Shown: piece by piece, positions 12,055 through 22,908 of the stretch
Layout: every line of letters starts with the position of its first letter
Numbering within the stretch: the first letter of the stretch is position 1
Assembly: GCF_009730915.1 (NCBI RefSeq)
Contig: NC_052490.1
Location: forward strand, 32,860,625 to 32,924,624
DNA from: Dioscorea cayenensis subsp. rotundata
Taxonomy: Eukaryota; Streptophyta; Magnoliopsida; Dioscoreales; Dioscoreaceae
Length of the DNA: 64,000 nt
Reading direction: 5' to 3'
Position numbers and translations under genes: made by a program
The notes under the pieces: generated by a model
What the model was told of the DNA's origin: nothing
The model's database searches: none
The model's input: only the letters and a program-made list of their open reading frames with translations

Positions 12055-15000
12055 GTAATATGCTCAAGAAATCAATCTATCTTGCCTCAGATCATCGCAC
12101 TGAGACTCTACTTAGGATGTTGTTGGAACATGAGTTGTTTATGGAGTTGTAGGATTCAAGTTCCCTCCTGATTATGCTGTTGTATGCAACTCTAACAATT
12201 CAGTGGCTTTTTTTGTTGAAATTCAAATTTTGTCATATGTTTACTTAATGGCAGAGTAATACATGATTGTTGCTATATCACACAGCACCACTTTTCCAAT
12301 TTTTTCCCACTCCTTTATTTAATATATGTACAAACCCATATATGATGATGGAAGGAACACTGAAATTGGTGTCAGGGATCCAAGGATTACTTACTTTGGA
12401 GTTTAATCCTTCATTCTTAAGAGGTAACAAAGTCAGGATTGCTTCGCCTGTTGTTGAGGTGGATTATTTAAATTAGTGTTTATTTTAAGATGATTTTTTT
12501 ACTTCACTTTTTTTTAAATTCTTTGAGCACCATGATCTCATTAATACGCAAGGTGTATGTATATATAATAAGATATTAGAGTTATTGTTTTTCTGAATGA
12601 GACTTCAATTATTCTTCAATCCATCATATTGATGTAACTCCAGGTATAAAGCATCAGATCTCAACCAAGATTCATGAGGTACAGAGCATCAATCCCCAAA
12701 CTTCATTGTCTGTTTTCTGCTACCATGTTCCTTTATTTTTAAGAACTTTTTGTTTTAGGTACTCTGATCTCAAGTTAGTTAATATATTTCAATCAATTTC
12801 AATTATTCAGTTGCCCATATTTGAATGCAAGGAGTTGCATTACACAATGCCAAGTTGAATGAAAAGTTTTCAACGTTACTTTATTCTCTTCTTTTGACAA
12901 ATACTTGGGTTGTTTTCTTAAGTGATGAGCCTGAAACTGGACAAGTTGACATGAACACCTCCTCTGATGGCTTTTCCAAAGGAGAAAAACAAAAGAGAAA
13001 AAGGAAAGCAAAGGTCTAGATGATGATTGTGTAGCACCACCAGCCTCCATTGGAGATAACCATGTATGTTATCTAAACTATTCTGTGATTTAAAATAAAT
13101 TTCTATTATAACTCTATTGATTGGAGTTGTTAGGACTTAACATCAGGGATGCACTTTTGATCTTTCACTAGGACATCACCAGCATCATTATTCTTGGAAC
13201 AAACTTTATGCTTTATTATGATTACTTTATGATGGATTACATGGTTTTTATCAATTGCTATTCTTGAAACCTTTACTTTTTTTTTTCCTTCTTCTTTTTA
13301 TTTTGGAAGATGCATTAAAATTAGTTACAAATCTCTACTTAAAAGGGTTTAGTAGTGATTGATTAGCTTGAAAACTCAAACTCTGTTGATACCAAACTAT
13401 GTGGAAGGTAGGAAAATGAAATCACTTGAGTGTGTGTTGAAAGTTGAAACTATGAAAACTGTTGAAAGGCTAATATTTTAGAGAAGAGGTTATGACTTTG
13501 AAGTGAGACTGACATGCTTCCCACTATGTCACCACAATGGAAGCAGATATGGCCAAAACCTGAAAAGAAGTTGTGGATTGATAGCTGTGTTCCTTCTACC
13601 TCCTCATCAATGAGTTGTTTCAGATATCATTTTTGAATTTTATGAATGTTTGCAGTAGGTTGACATGGAGCAAAATCCTGCATTGGACCACCATTGTCTC
13701 CTCTTCATCATTTCAAAGTGTTTGTTTTGACTTTTTATATTTGAAAAACTAGTACACCTTACCTTACTAAACCAATCTTAATTATTGTTTAATAGTAATA
13801 TAAATTTTATTTTGCTACATGTATAATTATGATAGTATATATTATTTGTATTCTATGAATTTTTTTATTTTTGAGTTGTATTGTATATAAATTAAATCAA
13901 CGATAGAGATCATTAAATTGAGATATGATTTTTTTTTTAGTAGTAGAATTTTTTTTTTGCCTATTTGTTTTGCAAATATAGTAGAAGTACAAGTAAAAAA
14001 AAAGTAATTTGATATAGTACAAGTTTATGAATTTTTTGGACCACAAAAATCATGGTTAAAATTTTTTTCAAGGTAAAGCATAATAGAAGACAAACCTATT
14101 TTTGAAAAAGAAATTCTGATTTCCTACGTTAGATATTTTTGGAAATTAATATTAATTAATATATTTTGAAAATTAAAAATATAATTATGAATTAATATTT
14201 TTTTTTATCAATTTTAAAAATATTCAAAGGGCATTACATTAATTTTGCAGTTTTTTATCCTTGTGTTAATTAAACAAAAAAAAAATTTGTAGTTTACTAA
14301 GCATCAAATATTAAACAATACAAGCTGTAATTCAATCATATGTACTATATTGATTGTATTGTCCTCATCAGCAAATCAAATGGATTCAAAATATTTATTA
14401 TTTATCACATATTGTACTGTTATATGTGATGGATTGGTATGTTTTAATCACTAGTATAAAAACTTTTAATAATATTGTGTATTTATAATTGATAAATATT
14501 AAATTGAACAATTACTTTTAAACCAAACATTTCTTATTCGCTAAGGGTGTTATGATATTTTATATATAAATTATATTATTTTATTGTAATCAACCTGTGA
14601 CATTTAATCGAAGACTATATAGATTATATAACGAATACATAAAGATTTGTGATAATCTAAGATAAGATTTATCACTCATATTGTAGGAGTGAGAAAATAT
14701 TTTTACGTTGGGATATATTCTTGTGTGTTGAATGAAAAACCTTTTATATAAAAGGATATGTTATTATAATTGTTTTTTAAAATTGTTTTATCTCCAACAC
14801 AATTTGAATTTTGGAGACACACATATGAATGAGGATTAACAGTAGCATAGATGTCTTATTATATATACTTAAAGAATATTTATTGATAGAAATATGTAAA
14901 ATATTACATCGGCACCTCACACATAAATATCTTTAATATTTGGATATAAGTGCAATTTATTGGCGAGTATAATTGTGATCATTAAGATTAATAAGGATCA

Positions 15001-17008
15001 ATAAACTAAAATGTAAGATCCTAACCGCTCCTTGTTAAATAATCTAACCAGATATAAGATCAGAGTTGTTATCTAATTGCACTATTATTTAATACAAATT
15101 TTTAAATAAATCACATTCATTAAACTAATTGATCTATTAAATTAAAAGAAAACTACAAGAAATTACTTGAAGCAAGAGAACCCATGCGTTGGAGGATTTC
15201 ATGCTTGTGAAATTTTTGTGAGGTAATCTTGATTATTCACTTATATTAATGTGTTCATCTGATTAATTTTCAATAATTTAAAATTATTATGTCCAAACTA
15301 CTAACCCTATTTCGATTAGGGAGATTTCCAGTAATATTATATCAATCATGCATTTCATTTGCATTATACTAAGTTAATTCTTATGCAAATGTATCTCGAT
15401 TTAGGGTTAAGTATCCATTTATCTAATCTGGTCTATATCTCTATTCTTTGTTTATATTTTTTACTATATGTGACAATCCCGCTATTATATTTGCTCATTT
15501 TATAAATAAGTGTTTTTTTAAAATAAATAAATAAACCACTAATTTATTAAAAGAAACATGTTATAAATAAAGTAGATATTATATTTGTTCAAGTTAATTC
15601 TTGTGTAATTTTTTTTTCTTTTGTGTGTCAAAATTAAACTCATTTGAGTGAAAAATTAGTTAATCATATGCTATATTTATAAGCAAGTGACATCCACCTC
15701 GATTCTTTTTAAAAAGACGAAGAAACGAACAAAATTAAAAATAAACAATAAAAAGTTTATAGACTTAAAAGCTTAAATAATGGCTTCAAACAACCTAAAA
15801 AGAAAAATGCATTACCTTAATAAAGTAGTGAGATTATCATTGATATGAAGGCCAAAACAAGGCTGGAAAGCTAATAAATTAATTTCATCTCAACCTTAAG
15901 CTCTTGATAATGATCATAGCCACTCTTGGGTCATCTAATGTCATCATGTTTCCAAGACTAACTCATGCTTCTACTTATCTGAAAACAAGTGTCAAGTAGC
16001 TATTGCAATCAATTCAATCACCATGCATGCATCTACCTTCTCAAACTAACATTTAAATAATTTAATGAATTAAATAACCATGAACTATACTTCTTCTGAC
16101 TTATTAATTTATATATACATAAGCATAACCAAAGCAACTAGAATTATTGACCACCTTTGATGTGATGTGGTGAACAAAGAGATGATATGATATGCACCTC
16201 ACTTGAGAATCAAAATGCATCACAAAATGAACAAAAAGAGACAACCATTCATTCTCATTTTGCAACTTTCCATTACAGAATGTACAACAGAGTGGGGGAC
16301 TGTATCACATGCTCCTTCTGTTAATGCCTTTCTTACACTACTCCTCCACTTCACACCTTCTTATCCATTTCCACCAATACCACAACTCCTACACCTCATC
16401 ATTGCATCACCACCAATTAACAAACTTTGTGATGAAAGAGAGTTCCTGAGGAACAACTTAAACAACATTGCCAACTTTGCGACCTTTTTACTGCAATGAG
16501 GTTCAAAGTAGTATTTCATGCTTTCCTCTGTTCTCTTTGTTCCATATTCCAGCATGACTTGCTTTACAGTCTGAAAGAATGGCCGGCCATTTTCTCTTTT
16601 GTGCTCTCTCAAACCCCACCAACCCTCCCATTGAAACAAAAAGCTGATAAAGTCTGGACAAACAGGTCCACTTAGCTTCTTCATATTATATATATTCATG
16701 CCATTCAAGTAGAGATTCCTTTATTAGCAAACAAGCTAGATTTTGCTTCACTAAACAATGAATTATATAATACAACAATGCCAGTGACTTTCTTCCTTTG
16801 ATTGTTTTTGGTTTCTCTTTTAGTTTAGAATTACATTGCATATACATTTCAATGGTGCTTGCTTTACTAACATAAGCAAAGTTGGCATGGTTTGTATAAT
16901 GAAAGGGAAGAGAAGGAAGGTATAAGAAGCTTGTTTTCCATCATTGTCTTGAGTTTCCATGCTTCTCAACAATATAGTCAAGCTATGTACTGATACTTCT
17001 TCTAAAAA
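12055..17008. other. intergenic, AT-rich, no gene supported
   Basis: About 5 kb between thioredoxin z and cytochrome b561. It contains only short ORFs. A lysine/arginine-rich stretch at about 12930-13018 looks faintly coding but has no family I recognise and no clear splice context. From 13740 to 16100 the DNA is strongly AT-rich with poly-A/T runs. I see no RNA gene or intact transposon. Confidence 0.45.
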
Positions 17009-18197
17009 ATGCTAGCTTTTGTGAGGAAAGAGATGTCTGTGATGCTTGCAAGCTTTATGGTACTTTTACTGCCTTCTTTGGCTGCTTCATCTGTGCATAA
17101 TAACCACACAAACATTCAGCAGAATCCTCTAAAGGTATTGTACAAGTTATCAGAAAATGTTGTTTGTTTTTTATTTTTTGCAATGCAGTCTTTCTTTGGT
17201 TTCTTAGTCTTCATATTGTTTGCAGTTGAATTCACAACTCTCCTTCCAAATCATATTCCATGCTTTTCTACTTTGGGCTTCATTGGGATTCTTGATGCCT
17301 GTTGGAACACTTGTGATCAGAATGTCTAACACAGTGAAATGTGGGAAAAAGCTCAAGGCTCTGTACTATTGCCATGTTATTTTGCAGGTATTTTTCTTGT
17401 TTTATCTCTCACTCCCTGTCAATCAAATCTATTGATGAACATTCTATAACCATTTTCTCAAGGACTTTGAACAATCACTGATCTATTTATTAATCAGAGT
17501 CATCAGACCAATGAATGAACTTGATTCTGTTTAATCAATTGACAGATTACTGCAGTATTGCTTGGTCTTGTCATTTTAGAAGATAAAACAGAACTGGCAG
17601 ATCATGATTCATCTAGAGAAACAATTAGTGACAATTGATAATTGCCTTTATTCAATTGACAGATTACTGCTGTATTTCTAGCTCTTGCTGCGGTGATTTT
17701 ATCGATAATTCACTTCGAGAACTTTTTCAACAACACTCATCAGAGAATAGGCTTAGCACTCTATGTCCTCATAGTGATCCAACCTTTGGTTGGCTTCTTT
17801 AGACCTCAAAGGTATCATCATCATCATCATCATCATCATCTAAACTCTCTTAAAACCATTGTTTATCACTAATCAAGCTTGTTGTTTTCTCAGAGGAGTG
17901 AAGTTTAGGAGATTGTGGTACTTTGTACACTGGATTCTTGGCAATGGGGTTTGTATTGTGGGAATCATAAACATCTACATTGGCTTGCATGCTTTTCATG
18001 CAAGAGCTTCAAAAAATGTGAGGCTTTGGACAATTCTATTCACTGTTGAAGTATGCATAATTGCATTCATTTATCTGCTGCAAGACAGATGGAATTATAT
18101 GCAGAAACAAGGAGTGATTCTGGGAAATGAGCAAATCACACCAACTGATCATTCACCTCAAAATATTCAGAAAGATCATGAAGCTGAGATTCCTTAA
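17009..18197 (+). CDS. cytochrome b561 domain protein (no DOMON domain)
   Basis: Predicted transmembrane di-heme electron-transfer protein of the cytochrome b561 family, which moves electrons from ascorbate across a membrane. Four exons: 17009-17134, 17226-17387, 17663-17811 and 17894-18197, giving 246 residues. Residues 1-27 form a signal peptide (MSVMLASFMVLLLPSLAASS core). Hydrophobic spans follow around residues 50-70, 88-112, 124-142, 155-178 and 188-204. Histidines suited to heme ligation are H54 (IIFHAFLLW), H92 (YYCHVIL), H122 (NNTHQRIG; H113 is an alternative) and H158 (YFVHWILG). There is no N-terminal DOMON domain, so it resembles the one-domain plant subgroup (At2g30890 type). The first ATG (17009) and one at 17033 are both in frame; the first is used. 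A decayed copy of the exon 3 acceptor lies upstream of exon 3. Confidence 0.9.
17540..17700 (+). repeat. tandem partial duplication of intron 2 end and exon 3 start
   Basis: CAATTGACAGATTACTGC is present at 17536-17553 and again at 17653-17670, about 117 bases apart, and similarity continues for about 35 bases. The second copy is the splice acceptor and start of exon 3. The first copy also has an AG acceptor, but its frame reaches a stop after about 30 codons. Confidence 0.7.
17812..17841. repeat. (ATC)n microsatellite in intron 3 of the b561 gene
   Basis: A run of about nine ATC/CAT units directly follows the exon 3 donor site. Confidence 0.85.
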
Positions 18198-18682
18198 TGA
18201 TTAATTCATCCAAAACTAACATTGTTTGGTTTTCATTGGATATAAAATACAGATTGGATTTTTGATATCCTTTTATATATATATATATATATATATACAT
18301 ATAGATGGTGAAGGTAGAGATTTTAGTTGGAGTGGCTTGAGTTGGTTTGTATTTTATATATATATATATATATATATATTGATATATGTAGTTTAGATTT
18401 TAATTTTGATGAAGGATGATTATATAAGAATACATTGCCAGTTTATTTTTTTAAATGTGGACAGTCTACAGGATGGATTCTAATTATTGACTTTGGACAG
18501 GAATGAAATGAAATACTAGTTGTTCTTAGAATGTAGAATTATTGGAATTAACCAAAGCCACTTCCACTTGGTTCAAATGGTTAAAAATATTAATATAAGT
18601 TTTTTAATGCGGGCAAAATGATGAAGGTTGGAATTCTCGTTTAAGGAATTATCTAATGAGTGATGTTTCACTCCCTTTCATA

Positions 18683-18738
<56 letters not shown>

Positions 18739-19405
18739 TGAGGCAATATTTTTTGTGTAATAATTTATTTATTGTTTTTGTAAAATGAAAAAATATAAAA
18801 AAATTAATTTTGAAATTAGTGCTATATATATCTATTTGTTTATTATTTTTAAAAATATAGAGAAACAAGCAGATTTGCACTCTATTATTCTTAAAATAAT
18901 CAAGGATGTATACACCAAATGTTTTTTTATATAAAAATAAATAAGCTAAATTAATTTAAAATAATGTGAAGAGAAAATGAGATGGGTCAGTTCACAATGG
19001 AAAGAAAGGCAGGGATAAATCAAGAAATATTAAACAAAATTGATCTTTCACAATATTTTAAATATTTATTTCCCTCCTTTAATTATCTAAAGAAATATTT
19101 TTAATTATTTATTTTTATTATATTTGATCATTTGCTCATAAAATGACCTATTTTAATTTTCTAATTCAATTCAAATCTTAAAAAAAAATTAATGAAGTTA
19201 AATAAGTTAAAGTCAGAATAAAAATAAACAATTATATAATCATCAAGGGACCGAAGTGAATATGTTAGGGATACAAAAAACATTTAGTTACAGTTCAGGG
19301 ACCAATCGTGAATTTTCAAATTCATTTTTCTCGACGAAGTCCCCGAGAATTCCCAGCGATTCAGAGAAGAGAGAAGGAGAAGGAGAAGAAGAGAGGAAGG
19401 CAGCG
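18198..19405. other. intergenic with three (TA)n tracts
   Basis: AT dinucleotide tracts lie at about 18273-18297, 18355-18380 and 18688-18735. Between them, 18550-18660 includes a tRNA-like box B remnant (GGTTGGAATTC) that may be an old SINE piece. No gene is seen. The 5' UTR of the following gene probably starts after about 19300, where GA-rich sequence begins. Confidence 0.5.
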
Positions 19406-19726
19406 ATGGTGGGAGAGGGGAAGAGGGTGGAGTCGCTCGGATGGCTCACCGAGTCGTCGGTGATGCCGAAGAAGCACAAGGCCATCGAGGGCGTCGGCGC
19501 CTCCTCCATCGTCGAGCTCAAGGCCCAGCTGTATCGCACTCAGGAGGAGACACGTAAGTCCAAAGACTCCGACGCTGAGTTCCTCCGCGCCAAGAAGAAG
19601 CCCCTCTCCAATGATCTCTTTTCTCACAAGAACACCGGTGTTGATGCCCGTGCTCATCGGTCCCCTCTCTTTCTCTTTGATTTTTGCTATGATTTCTTGT
19701 TTTCTTCATGGATGTTTTTAATTTAG

Positions 19727-19773
<47 letters not shown>

Positions 19774-21596
19774 CTTGCCTTTTTTCCTCTCAATTCTGTT
19801 CTAGGGTTTGTAAAGTTGATATCTTGTTGATTGGCCTTATCTATCTCTTGTGTCTGCATTGTATTGTTGTGAACTCTTTAATCTAATTTTTTATGTTCCA
19901 TTGTTCTTGTATTAGAGAAAAATAAAATCTTGCTCTGATTGATTTTTATCAACAGTGAAATGAGATAAATTAGTATAAAGATTGAATTTGATCCATGTTA
20001 GAATGATGGATGCCACTCCTGAGTTATGTCATGCTAGTTTCTGGTTGATAGAGTATAGTCATGGAGATGAACTGAAATCATGCATAAACTTGCATTGTAT
20101 AGCAACACTGACCTGACGGATCATTGTAATATTCAATTAATATCGACATTGTCATGATAATTTTGTTTTATTTTCACGTTCAATTGTTCAATATCGCTAT
20201 AATATGTTTTTCTACCCCAAATTTTCTCTATGTTTTCTTTTCCATGGTAACACAAATGATTTATGGAATCCGATCCTTGTTTTGTTGTCTAAAATATTTG
20301 TTATTCCTTTACTTCAGTGATAAAATGGAGCTGAAAGCTGTAAATGATGGTTCGGTTAGTTATGCGGCATTGGAGAGGAAGGCTGAGTTGTATGATAAGC
20401 TAGCTAGAGGTGAGCTTCCTGATGAAGAAGACAAGGAGAAATATTGTGTGGATTTTTTCCAGAAGAGTCTTGTTGAAGATCAACCTCAGCTGTCAGAATC
20501 AGATAACACCTCTAATAGCATGCCACAAGAAAATAAAGATAGTGATGCAGATGATATGCTGCCAAATTCAAGACCAGTGGTGTCTGACCAGGCAAACTTC
20601 AAATTAGACCATGAGGAACATAAACGCTTTGTAAGGTATGGCTTGGAATGTATAATTTATCTAAATATCAAAATTCTTTCTTGTTTTATTAACTGAGTCA
20701 TATGTTAGTTATCTATGTTTATTCCTGTTCATGCAGTCTTTCTAGATAAAAATTATTTGCAATCGAAAGGATTATGAAAGATACCTTGCAATTAGTTTTT
20801 ATGAATAAACCAATGACAAGCATTATCCAATGTATAATGTGCTATTTATATTCAATATACAAGCTAGTTTGTTGTTGCCCAATTTATCTTTGTATCTACT
20901 GCCAATTTGCTACCTCGTGCTTTTCCTCAAAGTCATTATTTGTATATTTGTAATTACATTCACTGATTTTGCTTATAGTCAAAGCAAATCTTTATGTTCA
21001 TGATGCAAATCAATGTCTGACCCACTACCCACCTATATACTCTTAACCCCATCTGTATATAGTAAAGGTGCTTGCCACCTCAAATATGCATGCAAAAAGT
21101 CTCTTCCCTTTTTTTTTCCTGAGTATTGGGGATCTAAAATTATTATTCCTCTTTGCATGTAAATTGTTTCTTCAATTTAACCTTATAAATCCTTTGCAAG
21201 TTTCTCAGTCTTTCCAACTGATTCTTCATTCTAACCTTTCAACTTCCTATTTGGTGTTCCTTGTTGCTTCTGTTAAATAAACATGTGAATATTTGTGTGC
21301 ATTCATGTATGCTATATGCACATATGGATGGATGTAGGACTAATTAGCCTATCATGGTTCTTGAACTACTTAAATTGAGATATGATACAAGTCACTAGTT
21401 TTTTGTTGTTGGTGGTGATGCATTTGACATGTTCAATTTTTTTACCATCAGGGAAGTTCATGAGGAAGCAACTCAAGAAAGAGAGAAGGCAACGTCAATC
21501 AAGTTGCGGCGACAAGAGCAGTTGGCTGCTCGCAGAGAGAAACTGAGGCAGGCTTATTTGAGGAAACAACTGGAGAAACTCACATCTGAAAAATAG
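19406..21596 (+). CDS. CCDC174-like coiled-coil protein
   Basis: Homologue of animal CCDC174, a nuclear coiled-coil protein linked to RNA processing complexes. Three coding exons: 19406-19659, 20318-20635 and 21452-21596, giving 238 residues. Landmarks shared with the family are ASSIVELKAQLYRTQEE (about residues 32-48), KNTGVDARAHRDK across junction 1, and LERKAELYDKLARGELPDEE followed by YCVDFFQKSL. The acidic middle is followed by a basic coiled-coil tail (EREKATSIKLRRQEQLAARR) ending LEKLTSEK. Animal CCDC174 is about twice as long; the shorter form may be normal in plants (At3g52220 seems similar, from memory). The start at 19406 follows GCAGCG; an upstream in-frame ATG at 19256 would add 50 residues. 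The donor at 19660 (CG|GTCCCC) is weak but is the only one that keeps the frame and restores the family sequence. Confidence 0.82.
19729..19770. repeat. (TA)n microsatellite in intron 1 of the CCDC174-like gene
   Basis: An uninterrupted TA dinucleotide tract of about 42 bases. Confidence 0.9.
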
Positions 21597-21871
21597 AAAT
21601 GTTGCAAAATGGTGCTTGCGCTCACACTGTCGATTCTTGACAATATGCCTGGCCAATTTCAAATAGCCAGTATGTTATATTGTATAATTTAATCAATCCT
21701 GCTAGGAAATTTTCATAGAAATAATGTCAGATGCTCTTCCAAGATTGTTCATCTCCTATCAGGCTGTAATGATTACCAAAAAAAAATAGAGCTGTGATGC
21801 TTCTGTGTGGTCTTTTTATGCTTGATTTTAAATTCTTAAAAGTAAAAAAACATATATATATATATATAGAG

Positions 21872-21944
21872 CGACTCCACTGGGGATCGAACCCAGAATC
21901 TCTGGTTCCGTAGACCAGCGCCTTATCCATTGGGCCATGGAGTC
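21872..21944 (-). tRNA. tRNA-Arg (anticodon ACG)
   Basis: A 73-nt cloverleaf on the minus strand. The acceptor arms are GACTCCA/TGGAGTC with discriminator G. The anticodon stem is CTGGT/ACCAG with loop CTACGGA, so the anticodon is ACG (arginine CGN codons). The T arm is CTGGG-TTCGATC-CCCAG. Internal promoter boxes A (TGGCCCAATGG) and B (GGTTCGATCC) are intact. There is no intron and CCA is not encoded. A run of seven Ts on the minus strand at 21850-21844 can serve as the Pol III terminator. Confidence 0.97.
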
Positions 21945-22338
21945 ATTTACCTTATAATTTGTTAAAGAACACTAAGACTAAAAATTAAATCATCCCTTCA
22001 CTTTCTTTCTACCCTTTAGATCAATATCTATCCAAATCAAATTTTAGTTTTGTTGTTAGAAAACTAATTATATATTTTGTAACACTTATATATATAATAT
22101 TTAAATTTTTCTGAAAAAATATGATGGCTAATTGCCATATATTTCATAAAAATTACACAAAATAAAAATTCCTAAGTTGTGAATATTGCACTTGAACTGC
22201 CCACACTGTGAACTTGACCAATCAAGGTGAGTTGAGAAAATGATAAAATACAATGATTAAATAGTAAATTTAATTTTTTTAAAAAATAGAGATTTTCTAC
22301 ATAATACCATATTTATTTCTCTAAAAATTATATTTGTT

Positions 22339-22535
22339 TATATAGCCAATGTTCAATCACAATTGAGGCATTCATTTCCATACGAGGGGTTGGAGGTTCA
22401 ATTCTCACCCAATGCATAATAAACATGGTCTCCTATGCTGCTATGTATAAAGTGGTGAAAGCGCGTGGTATATTCAAAACAGATCTGTAAATACCCCTGG
22501 TAGTCACTAATCTATTTTGTCAAAATAAATAAAAT
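22339..22535 (+). mobile_element. SINE-like element
   Basis: A tRNA-like head with a box A-like TAGCCAATGTTC near 22343 and a box B-like GAGGTTCAATTCTC near 22390 is followed by a body of about 130 bases and an A-rich tail (AAATAAAATAAA). No clear target-site duplication was found. It lies in the gap between the tRNA gene and the HMG-box gene, which otherwise holds only AT-rich sequence. Confidence 0.4.
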
Positions 22536-22908
22536 AAAATAAAATAAATATAAATATAAATAATTCACCTTTATATTATTAATTTCATATAAATAATATA
22601 TATCCATTATTTTATATTTTTCTTAAAAAACTACACCTAATTAGTTTGTTTGTGCTTGGGCAAATTCTGAAACATAGATAGATGGCTTTCTGGGTCTGTC
22701 TAATGTCTGCTCGAACATCCGCACCAAACCACGTTGGTTGTCTCACGCGCGCGGTCGACCCTCTCTCTCTTCTCAGTCAGGCATAACCACAAACACTTTG
22801 AAGGCATGAAAAATCCAAAACCCTTCTTCTCTGCCGCCGCTTTTTGTACCCCTCCTTCCTTCTCAGCCCCTCCCTCTCTCGCCTGCGGCTCCGATCAAGA
22901 CGCCGGCG

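Noticed and set aside
12825-13050. Lys/Arg-rich ORF downstream of thioredoxin z
   Set aside because: No recognisable domain, no start context and no partner exons.
16203-16708. Overlapping ORFs on both strands before the b561 gene
   Set aside because: Neither resembles a known protein; overlap on both strands suggests chance openness in a GC-richer patch.
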